A stretch of DNA of 64,000 nucleotides from Rhizopus arrhizus (taxonomy: Eukaryota; Mucoromycota; Mucoromycetes; Mucorales; Rhizopodaceae), in the NCBI GenBank assembly GCA_024220505.1, contig JAKZZE010000030.1, positions 591,501 through 655,500 of the forward strand, in the 5' to 3' direction. Each line of letters starts with the position of its first letter. Positions within the stretch are counted from its first letter, which is position 1. The notes below the pieces were generated by a model. The model had not been told where the DNA came from and searched no databases. It worked only from the letters and a program-made list of their open reading frames with translations. Shown in pieces: positions 1-8,962 of the stretch. A program made the position numbers and the translations under genes.

Positions 1-149
1 GCGAGAAATGATTCTAGAATTTCTTGAAAATGGCGAAAATCTTCACCTTCGTAACCATAAAATTCAATTAAACGGGGACGATAGCTTTGACTAGAGTTTG
101 AGCCATTCAATGCTGCCAACACGATTTGTTCTTGAGGTAAAGCTGTCAT
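1..149 (-). CDS. Ty3/gypsy Gag, N-terminal fragment (element D, runs off left edge)
   Basis: The minus strand opens with ATG at 149 and reads without stop to the window edge. About 49 residues are visible, containing the capsid-start motif YRPRLIEFYGYEGEDFRHF, which recurs in the Gag at 11258-11739 and the one starting at 63110. Gag is the structural protein that packages retrotransposon RNA into cytoplasmic particles. The start follows a PBS and LTR on its 5' side (244-261, 264 onwards), as expected for a 5' LTR-gag arrangement on the minus strand. The rest of the element lies outside the window, so its integrity is unknown. Confidence 0.85.
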   Translation of the reverse strand, partial: MTALPQEQIVLAALNGSNSSQSYRPRLIEFYGYEGEDFRHFQEILESFL

Positions 150-243
150 TTTTGCCAGTAAATGTTTTGATATTGTTGATTCGATTTTGAGTAAGTTCTT
201 TTGATTAGTTTGATTGATTTCTTCGTATTTTTTTGATTTTGTG

Positions 244-261
244 CCCTCGTAGTGACCACCA
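244..261 (-). other. Primer-binding site of element D
   Basis: Minus strand reads TGGTGGTCACTACGAGGG two bases inside the LTR D inner end (264). It begins with TGG, as needed to pair with a tRNA CCA tail. The same 18 nt occur at 11856-11873 and 62973-62990, so three elements use one primer tRNA; that tRNA is not in the window. Confidence 0.8.
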
Positions 262-263
262 AA

Positions 264-705
264 TGTAATTTTGTTTGGGTTTATTGGGTTAAGGTTTAAA
301 TAAGCAGAGATTTGAGTTATAATTGATATAAGAGTTGACTTTTTGTGAATTGGATTTGGCTTGATTCGCTTGATATAGTGACCACCAGATCTTGTAAAGT
401 AGATCAATCTTGTTTTGATTCGTAAAAAGGTTTGTTTAAAGTAAAAATAAAATAAAAAGGGATACAATGAAGATAGTTAGCTTCAAGGGACTTGACTTTG
501 TAATTATAATAGAATATCAAAAGAGCTTTTTAAAAGGATAATTGATAAATTTATTCAAAGAAAAACAAAGTAAATAAAGTTGTAGATTTTGTAAGTAAAA
601 GTTTTAAAGTGCAAAGATCGAAGTGAAGTTTTTATATCCTGAGGAATAAATCCTCAGTATTTATACTGTTTGGTGAGTTATTGTTTGGTCAGATTTGATT
701 GGCAA
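264..705 (-). repeat. LTR D (5' LTR of left-edge gypsy element), inner segment
   Basis: Starts TGTAATTTTG directly after the PBS. The LTR is interrupted at 705 by solo LTR C and continues at 1327-1359, 16176-16220 and 16637-16640 after removing LTR C, element A and LTR B with their target duplications, giving about 524 bp. It contains the LTR-internal PBS-like motif at 376-387. Its outer end (…TTACA at 16640) lies 18 nt past the 3' end of tRNA-Gln. The partner LTR and target duplication are outside the window. Confidence 0.7.
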
Positions 706-1322
706 TGTAATTTTTGTATTGCTTCAATGGCTTGTAAGAGTTAACGGTTTTGAAATAGAGTAAAGTTGATGAAAATGGATAAAAAGTAAGAGTTGGGTAG
801 AGTATTGATATTAGGTTCGCTTGTAAGTGACCACCAGATCTTGTTAAGTTGATCAGACTTGTTTTATATTCGGATAACTTGATAAGAGTATTAAAAGGAT
901 TTACAATGAAGATAATTGGCTTCAAGGGACTTGTCTTGCTTGTATTTTAAGAGTGTTATATCAAAAGATTCAGAGATAAGGATACTTGGTTTATTGATAA
1001 AATATATTTATATTGTCAAAAAAGGCAAGTTCAGGTAAGTAAAGATAAGTAAAGTCAAAAGAATAAAAAGCTGGGCTTTTTATAGGCAAAAATATAAAAT
1101 TCAATTTTTACAAAATGTAAAAATATCAAAAGGTAAAAAAATATCAAAAGGTTAAAAAATATCAAAAAGTTAAAAAAATATCAAAAGGTTAAAAAAATAT
1201 CAAAAGGTTAAAAATTTGTCAAATAGGAAAAATAATGACAATTTGTAAAGTGATTTACAAAACGTCAAAAATTAAAGCTTGAAAGAAGTTTCGGAGTTCA
1301 AATCTTCATAATCATAGCTACA
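706..1322 (-). repeat. Solo LTR C
   Basis: 617-bp segment beginning TGTAATTTTTG and ending AGCTACA, flanked by the 4-bp duplication GCAA (702-705 and 1323-1326). Its inner half closely resembles the LTR at 62336-62970 in reverse complement, so it belongs to that family. No internal coding region remains, which is the usual product of LTR-LTR recombination. It contains A-rich short repeats (variants of ATATCAAAAGGTTAAAAA) at about 1130-1215. Confidence 0.85.
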
Positions 1323-1359
1323 GCAATATTAACTTTTGGATCGTTTGAAAAGATCGTAC
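1323..1359 (-). repeat. LTR D, middle segment
   Basis: Short piece of LTR D left between solo LTR C (its GCAA duplication at 1323-1326) and element A (its GTAC duplication at 1356-1359). It continues on the other side of element A at 16172. Confidence 0.65.
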
Positions 1360-1846
1360 TGTTATTTTATTATTTGGTTGGCTTGTAGGTTTGTGTTTTA
1401 ATAGAGTAAGTTTGCTTGTGAAGCTTGATTGTAAGGTTAAGATAGCCTTGTAAGTTGTTGTTTTATATAGAATTTAAGCAGATGCTTGTTAAGTAGTGAC
1501 CACCAGATCTTATTTGTAAGATCAATACGATGTTTCTTGATAAAATAATATAAAAAGTAAAGTAAAAAGTTGTAGTGAACAGGGACTTTCTTGTTAAAGT
1601 TTGTTAATTATTGAGTAAAAATATATGATTTATTTAAACTGACTGACAATTTCTTCACAAAAAGATGGGATATATATATGAATAATAATTTTTTTTTTCT
1701 TTTTAGCTTTTCTTATTTTTTTAGCATTTCTTATTTTTGCGACTATTATTATTTCTTTGACAATGGTTGTTAAAATAACTTATATTATTTTAACAATCCA
1801 TGTCGGAGTTGGTTTGCGTTTCATCCAAAAAGCGATCATTCTCACA
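1360..1846 (-). repeat. 3' LTR of element A
   Basis: 487 bp, starts TGTTATTTTATT and ends ATTCTCACA on the plus strand. It matches the interrupted 5' LTR base for base over the first ~315 bp. The PBS-like motif is at 1493-1505, next to a perfect 7-bp stem (GATCTTA/TAAGATC) at 1506-1523. The last 19 codons of the third ORF read into this LTR. Confidence 0.92.
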
Positions 1847-2485
1847 GATTCCCGGGCCACGAGATGAATCGTCCTCGGTTCTTGTCCATTTATCCACTTG
1901 TTTCATCCTGTTGGTGAATGCTCGAAATAAACTATATCCGGGTATTATAGCCTTCAGTAAGATCTGTTTTGCTGCCATGTACGTAGCTATTGAATCTGGC
2001 TGTGCAGTTGGCCGTCTGAATTTAAAGTGAGCCCAATGAGTAGTATTTCGTGAGAGCAATTCACATAATTCATCCCTTTGGTCTTGTAGTCTTGCTATTT
2101 CTCTTATAGTTGTTGTATATTGATTGTATTGGTCTCTGATGAGCTCTTCAATGTTATTCAACAATTCTTCATCATCCTCTTTCTCCCAGCTATCTTCTTG
2201 GAATTCGTCTTGAATTTTGACTCCGAGTTTGGCTTGTATATTTTCAATAGTATAAATAGCGTAATCTTCTCTTGTTCTTTTTATTCCAGCAACTTCGTAA
2301 GTACAGTTTTCAGGTCCAATGTTGCACTTTTCCCACATTTCTAGGAAATCTAGCGTGGCTGCTAGAGTAACTTCAAGTCCTTGTTCTTGGTAAAGTTTTG
2401 TCAAGTAGGCTTCCATGTCCATAGTAAAACCTTCTTCATTGGTAGCAGACTGGCCATATTGAAATTGTTCACTCGTAGTATTCAT
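1790..2485 (-). CDS. Third ORF of element A, 231 aa, unknown function
   Basis: An intact ORF lies 98 bp downstream of integrase, in the position where errantiviral gypsy elements carry env. I see no signal peptide and no convincing membrane anchor; a weak hydrophobic stretch (LLKAIIPGYSLF) lies near residue 175. The protein is acidic in its centre (EKEDDEELLNNIEELI around residue 105), probably coiled-coil there, with a charged Asp-rich C-terminus ending SDMDC. The C-terminal 19 codons and stop lie inside the 3' LTR, so the coding sequence overlaps the LTR edge. It resembles nothing I recognise. It may be an accessory or chromatin-tethering protein, but that is a guess. No frameshift or stop disrupts it, unlike most nearby genes. 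Confidence 0.7.
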   Translation of the reverse strand: MNTTSEQFQYGQSATNEEGFTMDMEAYLTKLYQEQGLEVTLAATLDFLEMWEKCNIGPENCTYEVAGIKRTREDYAIYTIENIQAKLGVKIQDEFQEDSWEKEDDEELLNNIEELIRDQYNQYTTTIREIARLQDQRDELCELLSRNTTHWAHFKFRRPTAQPDSIATYMAAKQILLKAIIPGYSLFRAFTNRMKQVDKWTRTEDDSSRGPGICENDRFLDETQTNSDMDC

Positions 2486-2583
2486 TTTTTTGTATTGTTT
2501 TCTTTTTTTTTTGTATTTTCCTTGCTCTTATATATATAATTTTTTTTTTTTTTTGTTATTGAGTTGAAGGTCATCGGTACTCT

Positions 2584-3930
2584 TCATTGAAGTAGTTCAT
2601 TTGTTTGTTCATCCAAATTGGTCATGATGCTTCTTTTGTTTTCTTGGCACCATTGGACTTTAGGTAATAGATAAGGTTTCATCCTATTTCCATGTATTCT
2701 TCTAAGCTTTGTGTCATGAGGATCCATGCTTTTGATATGATATGTTCCTTTTCCAAGTATATGCTGTATGACATATGGTCCTTCCCACTTATCTTGTAAC
2801 TTTGCTGACCATGATGTTGACAAATAATCTCGGTAAATGAGAACTATATCTCCTAATTTGAACGGTGGTTTCAGTTCCTTGCGTTCATCTAGTATCTTCT
2901 TTTCAATCTGCTTTTTCTGCGTTTCTTGAGCTCGTTGTATGTTTTTCACGGCCATTTCTCTTATTCTGTTAAGATTGTATATTTGGTGAATTGTCCGGTG
3001 TCGTAGGATGGCGTCAAATTTGGGTGAATTCCGTTCATACACATGATGATCTATATCGAATGGTGTCTTCGGTTCATACCCATATAGTAAGAAAAATGGT
3101 GTATTCTTTGTTGATCCTTGTTTAATGGTTCGATAAGCAAATAGTGCAGCTGGTAAGTACAAATCCCAATCGTCCTTTTCTTCTTTTGTACGCTTTTGTA
3201 GGATTTGTCCTAAAGTTCTGTTGAAACGTTCAATCAATCCATTGCTTTGAGGATTGTATGGTGTAGTGGTCTTGTGAATAATCGAGAAATTCTTGCATAC
3301 TTGTTGTATCAGCTTGCTAACAAATGGTTTGCCATTATCCGAAACTATAATTGTGGGACAACCATGTCTACATATGATTTCTTCGTATAAGAATAAAGCG
3401 ATTTCTGATGCCGTTTGGAAACGAATGGGCCTTGCTTCTACATATTTAGTAAGGTAGTCGATTCCTGCTATGATATATCTGTTTCCGGATCGTGAAGCTT
3501 GTACATGTTTTACGTCTAAGGCGATGCGATCGAAAGGTTTTGCTGATACTGGCACAGGGTATAATTCTTCTTTTAGCGACTTTTTCCCATGTCTCTGACA
3601 TCTGTGACATTTCTTTACATATTCCATTATGTCCTTGGTCATATTTTCCCAATAATAACGTGATGCGACTTTGTGCAGTGTATTGTTATATGCCAAATGT
3701 CCACCAAGAGGGTGTTGATGATATGAATACATGATTTCTTCAGCTTCTTGCTTGTTCAGCACTTTTCTTATTATTCCGTTTTCGGTGTTGTATCTATACA
3801 GATTATCCTTGTATATGGTAAACTTATGTGCTTGCTTCTGTAAGTATCTTTTCTGTTTGTGCGTGATATCTTCTGGTAGTTTCAACTCTTGCAGATATTG
3901 TTTCACGATGTCAATTTGCTGTTGTTCCAT
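2584..3930 (-). CDS. Integrase of element A (separate ORF)
   Basis: 448 aa. An N-terminal zinc-binding HHCC module is visible (HPLGGH then CHRC at about residues 73-110). The catalytic core shows the DDE set: DRIALDVKH, IVSDNGKPF and NGLIERFNRT, with the typical gypsy order. A C-terminal GPY/F-like segment (DKWEGPYVI) follows near residue 385. It joins element cDNA to chromosomal DNA in the nucleus. Start ATG at 3930 gives MEQQQIDIVKQYLQ, comparable to the likely start of the element E integrase. It is unusual that integrase is not fused to RT-RNaseH: a 310-bp non-coding gap separates the two ORFs. No internal stops. Confidence 0.93.
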   Translation of the reverse strand: MEQQQIDIVKQYLQELKLPEDITHKQKRYLQKQAHKFTIYKDNLYRYNTENGIIRKVLNKQEAEEIMYSYHQHPLGGHLAYNNTLHKVASRYYWENMTKDIMEYVKKCHRCQRHGKKSLKEELYPVPVSAKPFDRIALDVKHVQASRSGNRYIIAGIDYLTKYVEARPIRFQTASEIALFLYEEIICRHGCPTIIVSDNGKPFVSKLIQQVCKNFSIIHKTTTPYNPQSNGLIERFNRTLGQILQKRTKEEKDDWDLYLPAALFAYRTIKQGSTKNTPFFLLYGYEPKTPFDIDHHVYERNSPKFDAILRHRTIHQIYNLNRIREMAVKNIQRAQETQKKQIEKKILDERKELKPPFKLGDIVLIYRDYLSTSWSAKLQDKWEGPYVIQHILGKGTYHIKSMDPHDTKLRRIHGNRMKPYLLPKVQWCQENKRSIMTNLDEQTNELLQ

Positions 3931-4240
3931 TTTTGGTAATATGAAGTTCTTGATATGTTATTGTTTCAGGGTCTTGATTTTTATGTGTGATATTTCCAAT
4001 TTTAGTGCTGTTAAAGTTTTTTCTTCTCACGACTGTTTGTTTTCTACGCCGGCCTTCCTCTTATGATTTTTGAAATTTTCTATTGTTTTTGATGATTTTG
4101 TATATTTTGTTTCAACTTCCCCTCCCATCCTCCTTGTAGTTGATAATATGATTTTTCTTTTTTTTATGTGTATTTTGTGTTGTTTTTGGATTTTTCTAGA
4201 GTTTATGTATCATCTACCCTCCCATCCTCCATGTAGTTGA
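3931..4240 (-). promoter_or_regulatory. Gap between RNaseH and integrase ORFs with paired G-tracts
   Basis: Non-coding 310 bp within pol of element A. On the minus strand two near-identical G-rich tracts occur: GGAGGATGGGAGGG at 4230-4217, 10 nt after the RNaseH stop, and GGAGGATGGGAGGGG at 4133-4119. Both are preceded by ATCAACTACA(A/T)-type sequence, so this is a duplicated ~27-nt block. Four G-runs allow a two-tetrad quadruplex. Element E carries analogous tracts in its own gap. A role in expression of integrase (splicing, reinitiation, internal promoter) is speculative. Confidence 0.5.
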
Positions 4241-5080
4241 TTAATATCCAAGTCTTGACAGGAAATCTGCACTTTCGTTGACACGTCCAGGTCTATATTT
4301 AATTTCAAAGTCGTATTCTGATAATGTGACGATCCATCGGGCTATTATTCCTGTTGGGTTTGGTGTCTTGAGAAGTCCAGTTAAGGCTGAGTGATCTGTA
4401 ATGATCATGAATTTCTTTCCAAGTAAATATGGTCTAAAGAGTTTTACTGCCCAAATAACTGCTAAGCATTCTAATTTTGTGGGGGCATAATTGGCTTCGT
4501 TAGGTTTGAGTCCACGACTTGCATAGATAATTGGATGCTCTTTTCCGTCGTCATCAAGTTGAGTTAAGACACATCCTAGTCCTAGTTTAGAGGCGTCTGT
4601 GACCAAGATAAAACTTCGGTTAAAATCTGGTCTTGCTAATACAGGAGCAGTTGTTAACAGTTTCTTGAGTGTTTCAAATGAAGCAGTTGTTTCTAGTGTC
4701 CACGGAATTTTCTTTTTTGTTTTCGTTTGGTCATGTAACGGCCTTGCAATAGCTGCAAAATTCTTTATAAATCTTCGATAATATGATGCTATTCCTAGAA
4801 AAGATCTGACTTGCGTAATAGTGGTTGGTACTGGATATTCTACAATCTTCTTTATTTTGTCCGGATCGGTTTGTATGCCTTGGTTGGTAACGATGTATCC
4901 AAGAAATTTCAAATGATCTTTAAAGAAGAAACATTTCTCTGGATTCAATTTGAGATTGGCTGTTTCTATGCACTGAAATACTTGTTCTAGATGTATTAAA
5001 TGCTCTTCATCGTTATGGGAGTATACATTAAGGTCGTCTATATAGGCTACTAAGCACTTGTTCATTAGCGGGCGGAAACA
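4241..5080 (-). CDS. Pol of element A, 3' part (RT palm end and RNase H)
   Basis: Continues the pol frame after Tc1-1. The RT active-site box YIDD appears at once (AYIDDLNVYSH), then thumb/connection (FLGYIVTNQG; RSFLGIASYYRRFI) and RNase H with DASKLGLGCVL, the glutamate-bearing TKLECLAVIWA, and ITDHSALTGLL. It ends DFLSRLGY with TAA at 4241-4243. RT copies genomic RNA into DNA; RNase H removes the RNA strand. Removing Tc1-1 and one TA restores an uninterrupted frame with 6716-8962, reading RLIDL then CFRPLMNKC across the join. Confidence 0.92.
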   Translation of the reverse strand, partial: CFRPLMNKCLVAYIDDLNVYSHNDEEHLIHLEQVFQCIETANLKLNPEKCFFFKDHLKFLGYIVTNQGIQTDPDKIKKIVEYPVPTTITQVRSFLGIASYYRRFIKNFAAIARPLHDQTKTKKKIPWTLETTASFETLKKLLTTAPVLARPDFNRSFILVTDASKLGLGCVLTQLDDDGKEHPIIYASRGLKPNEANYAPTKLECLAVIWAVKLFRPYLLGKKFMIITDHSALTGLLKTPNPTGIIARWIVTLSEYDFEIKYRPGRVNESADFLSRLGY

Positions 5081-5082
5081 TA

Positions 5083-6713
5083 CAGTTGTTGGAATAATTG
5101 TTCGGGTGTTTTGCAATTTTATACGTTTTGCTTTCTATCTCTGCAGTCAGATAAGCTAGAGCTACTTACAATACCTCATTAGAAAGCGACAGTTGTCAAA
5201 TCTAACATATAAAAAGTTAAGGTTATGGGATTACTTCCATATATAGTAAGGTCAAATTGAGTCAAGCATGTGCATTCGAACAATTTTTCCAACTGAATCA
5301 TCTTTTATTTAATATCGTGCATAATCGCCTTTAGCCTTAATGACTGCTCTACAACGAGCTGGCATACTCTTGATATATGCTTGGCATTGCTCTCTGGTAA
5401 AAGAGTTCCATTCTTTCTCGATTCTAGACCAGAGATCATGCACTCCTTTAGCCCTACCTTCGCACAAACTCAGTCTCAACTTTAGATGGTGCCAGAGATG
5501 CTCTATAGGATTCAAATCAGGATTTTGAGTTGGCCAATGGAAGGTGTGCTCTTATTTAAACCCATTTTCTTTAAAATAAGCACGAGCAAGCTTTGATGTG
5601 TCCGTAGGATTGTTATTTTGCTGAAAATAGATAGCCTCCTACTTGTAGCCATAGTAGTTCAGGCTGTCCATCAGCGTGGTCGACAGGATATGAACATAAT
5701 CTGATGCTTTCATAGTACCGTCCTCAATCGTGCAGGCATATCCAGGACCATCCCACGTCATACAACCCCAAAGCATTACACTGCCAGCTCCTCCTTTGAC
5801 TGTAAGGTCAAGATGATGAGGTTGCAATTTATCACCAGGTCTTCTCCAAAAGTATCTACAACCATCTGAGCCCCAAACATTAATCTTGGTCTCATCAGAA
5901 AACACCATACGTCTCCAGTCATCTTCCGTCCAATCTTTGTAAACTTTAGCCTATTTTAGCCTAGCTTCCATGTGTGGTTTTTTGAGGAGAGGCTTTTTCT
6001 TCTTAATTTGGGTACTGAAACCCATGTTGTACCAAAATAGCCTATCTTATAGCCAATACTGTTTAAATATGACCATACGCTCTTTGCAGTCTGAAGTGAG
6101 CCATTTATAAGCTCTCTCTTCAGGTAATTCTTTGTTGTTGAGCTCATAGTAATCTTTCTACCAGCATGACCTCGAGTACGTTTAGGTGCATACAAGCTCT
6201 TGTACTTGCTCAAAGTGGACCTTGATACTCCTGAAACACGTTTCATGATTTCTGAGTATGATAAACCCTTTTTCAACAACGACCGGATGCTTTCTTGCTT
6301 GCTACGAGATAAAGGGTGTACCATGATATAAAGAAGTATAGGCTGTACGAGGTAGAAGGGAAACACTGCAAAATCCAGCCTTATTTATGTATTTTAAGCT
6401 CTGACTAAAAGCAAAAGCGCTATTTCATTATTACGTCATTTTGTAATGCTGTATTTGTGACGTCAGAAACGTCAATGATATCATCATTATAGAATGCATT
6501 GAGTTCGAAAAATTGTTCGAATGCGTATGCTTAACGCAATTTGACCTTACTATATATGGAAGCAATCACCTAACCTTAACTTTTTATATGTTAGATGTGA
6601 CAGCTGTCGCTTTCTAATGAGGTATTGTAAGTAGCTCTATCCTATCTGACTGCAGAGATACAAAGCAAAACGTATAAAATTGCAAAACATCCGAACAATT
6701 ATTCCAACAACTG
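5083..6713 (-). mobile_element. Tc1/mariner element Tc1-1 (family I)
   Basis: 1631 bp bounded by terminal inverted repeats CAGTTGTTGGAATAATTG…, with TA duplicated at 5081-5082 and 6714-6715. It interrupts the RT of element A just before the catalytic YIDD box. Each end has a second, inverted copy of part of the repeat about 200 bp inwards (ATTCGAACAATTTTTCC near 5290; GAAAAATTGTTCGAATGC near 6510). The transposase inside is dead (see 5309-6324). Confidence 0.92.
5309..6324 (-). pseudogene. Tc1-1 transposase, broken
   Basis: Minus-strand remnants in order: N-terminal helix-turn-helix (MVHPLSRSKQESIRSLLKKG… with SRSTLSKY), then a frameshift near 6040, the first catalytic Asp (VFSDETKINVWGSDG) at about 5890, the second region near 5590, and PDLNPIEHLWHHLK with the catalytic Glu near 5500. 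Several stops and at least one frameshift break the ~340-codon frame. A DDE transposase would cut and paste the element at TA sites. It ends KAKGDYARY, like the other family members. Confidence 0.88.
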
Positions 6714-6715
6714 TA

Positions 6716-8962
6716 AATCTATTAAACGCTGAAAGGTTGCTGGAGAATTTACAAGTCCCATAGGCAAGGTATTATAGTGGTATGTTCCATATTTGGTAGT
6801 GAAAGCAGTGAATTCCTTGCTATCCTCGTCTAGTGGTACTTGATGAAAACCAGAGCGCATGTCGAGTGCTGAAAATACTTTGGCTTTTCCTAGGGTGTCC
6901 AATAAATCGTCTATTCTTGGTAAAGGATATGCATCTTTCTTCGTCTTTGCATTTAATTTTCTGTAGTCTATGACCATTCTGTAATCACCATTCTTCTTCT
7001 TTACTAATATCACTGGTGCTGCCCACGGGCTATTCGATGGTGATATAACTCCTAGTTTACAATATTTGTCCAATTCTTTTTGAAGGTGTTCTGCTTCCAA
7101 GGGACTGATTCTGTACGGGCGGTGACTAATAGGTAATATATTTTCTTCTATGATGATCTTGTGATTGATTAGGTTTGTGCGTCCAATTGTATCGTTGTCC
7201 CAGTCGAATATATGCTGGTATTTTTTCAGTAACTTAAGCAGTTCTTCTTTCATTGATTTATTTATATCTCCTATTTCCAGTTTTTCCAATAGCTGTGGTT
7301 TTAGCGTATCTTGGTCTTCCTTGTTTAGATTTTGTTCAATAATATCGTGTTCTAAAGTGCATAATGTCGAGTTTCTGTCTACTTCATATGCGTTGATTAT
7401 TGTATCGTCATTTAGATCATGAGCTTCCAATATTCCAATTTCTTCACCAGGTTCTAGATAAATATCATTTTCTGTGCGATTGTATATGCGTATGTCGAGT
7501 GACTTTTTGTTGATTATGAATGAAGATGACTGATCAAAATATCCTGAAGACTGCATTAACTTTGGATGTGTAATGTAAAAGTCATATAGTATGTTCTGAG
7601 TGTCTTCTTTGGATTTGTCTAAGCTGATATGTTTCGATGAATACGCTTGTACTAAAAGTCCTGTGTCTGTTGACTTTATCGAATACATTTCTTGTAAATT
7701 TGTAATAACTACTTCCTCGTATTTGTCATTTTCCAAAACTTGCAATGATTCTTGTTCATAACTTCTTTCTAAGGCTGTTACTTCCATTTCTATATCATCG
7801 TCACTGGTTTCTTCGCTTTCTGATTCAGATTCCTCTTCGGTTGATGAGTAACTTCCTTCTGAATCGCTATCTTCAAAATGTACATGCTTATCGGAATGTG
7901 AGTTTGTGAGACTTATAGGATGTTGATAGTCTTGATGGAATGTTTTCATTTTGGGTAACGGTGTACTTTTTCGTATGAAGTGTATTGGTAGTTCTGCCTT
8001 TTGGTTTTTATATTTGACTTTTAATGAAGAGCTATTGAAATCAATCTTGGCTTTAGCACGGTTTAACCAATTGCTTCCTAGTATAAGATGTGAAGGGCAT
8101 GATGGCAATACTTCAATTGTGCAGGGTATGACCATGTCTTCCTTGACTTCAATTGGGACGTCGTATATCAATCCGAGAGCGGGTTGCTTGGTTCCATTTC
8201 CTAGTGTGAATACGTTTTCGGATGCTGAATCTATTTCTAATTCAAGAACGTCTGCTAGGGCCTTTGACATACAGGTTTTTGATGCACCACTATCTACTAG
8301 GGCTTTAATGTTTTTGTCTCCAATACTCACAGTTGAGTAGGCTGCAGTGGTATTGATTTCCTCGTCTTCTATCAGAGCCATTGTTTGTTGAATAGCCTGT
8401 TTATTTCTTTCTTGTCTCGGTTTTCTTTTTGGTCTACATTCTTCCACAAGCTTTTTGCGTAAAGATGGGGCTACTGTGATCAAATCTCCAATTTCGATAT
8501 CGGCTTTTTGTTTTAATACATCTGAGACTATATCATATTTGATATCTGGCTCTATTCTTCTGGTTCTTGGTTTATTTGATTTATCATTAACCTTGTGTTG
8601 AATAGGGAGATCCGTATCCATGGCCTCAGTTCGAGTGGGTTGCGTTTGTTGTACTGGTGTGGGATTTTTCACTTCTTCGATATGGCTTCGTGTAGTGACT
8701 TTTCTGGTTATGGTAGGTTTTGCTACTTGCTTTCCTTTTTCTTTATTTGTAGGTCTAGAGCTTGGATAAGGTGTAGCTGTGGCAACGTCAGGAGGTCTTT
8801 CTGGTCTGATTGCTGCATAGAGATCCTTTTGTTTGTTACTGTATTTATCCGTTAATATTGCGTTGAGCTGTTGTTGTTTAGGGGTTTTAATGGGTTTTAT
8901 ATCTTTTTGGGTGTTTAGTTGACCATTCTTCTGTGAGTTATCAAAAGCAACTGACCCTAATA
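6716..8962 (-). CDS. Pol of element A, 5' part (protease and RT), expressed by -1 frameshift
   Basis: This frame is open from the A AAA AAC heptamer at 8963-8969; no ATG is needed if read by -1 frameshifting. A basic/Gln-rich linker is followed by an aspartic protease (LVDSGASKTCMSKAL, near 8290) and a long acidic Ser/Glu-rich spacer (7780-7870). RT then shows HRPYRISPLEAEHLQ, PWAAPVILVKKKNG, YRMVIDYRKLNA, FSALDMRSGFHQV and LVNSPATFQRLID. The frame meets Tc1-1 at 6714 and resumes at 5080. No internal stop. The protease matures the Gag-Pol precursor inside the particle. Confidence 0.92.

Noticed and set aside
1790..2485. Calling the third ORF of element A an envelope gene
   Set aside because: No signal peptide, cleavage site or transmembrane anchor is visible; position alone is not enough.
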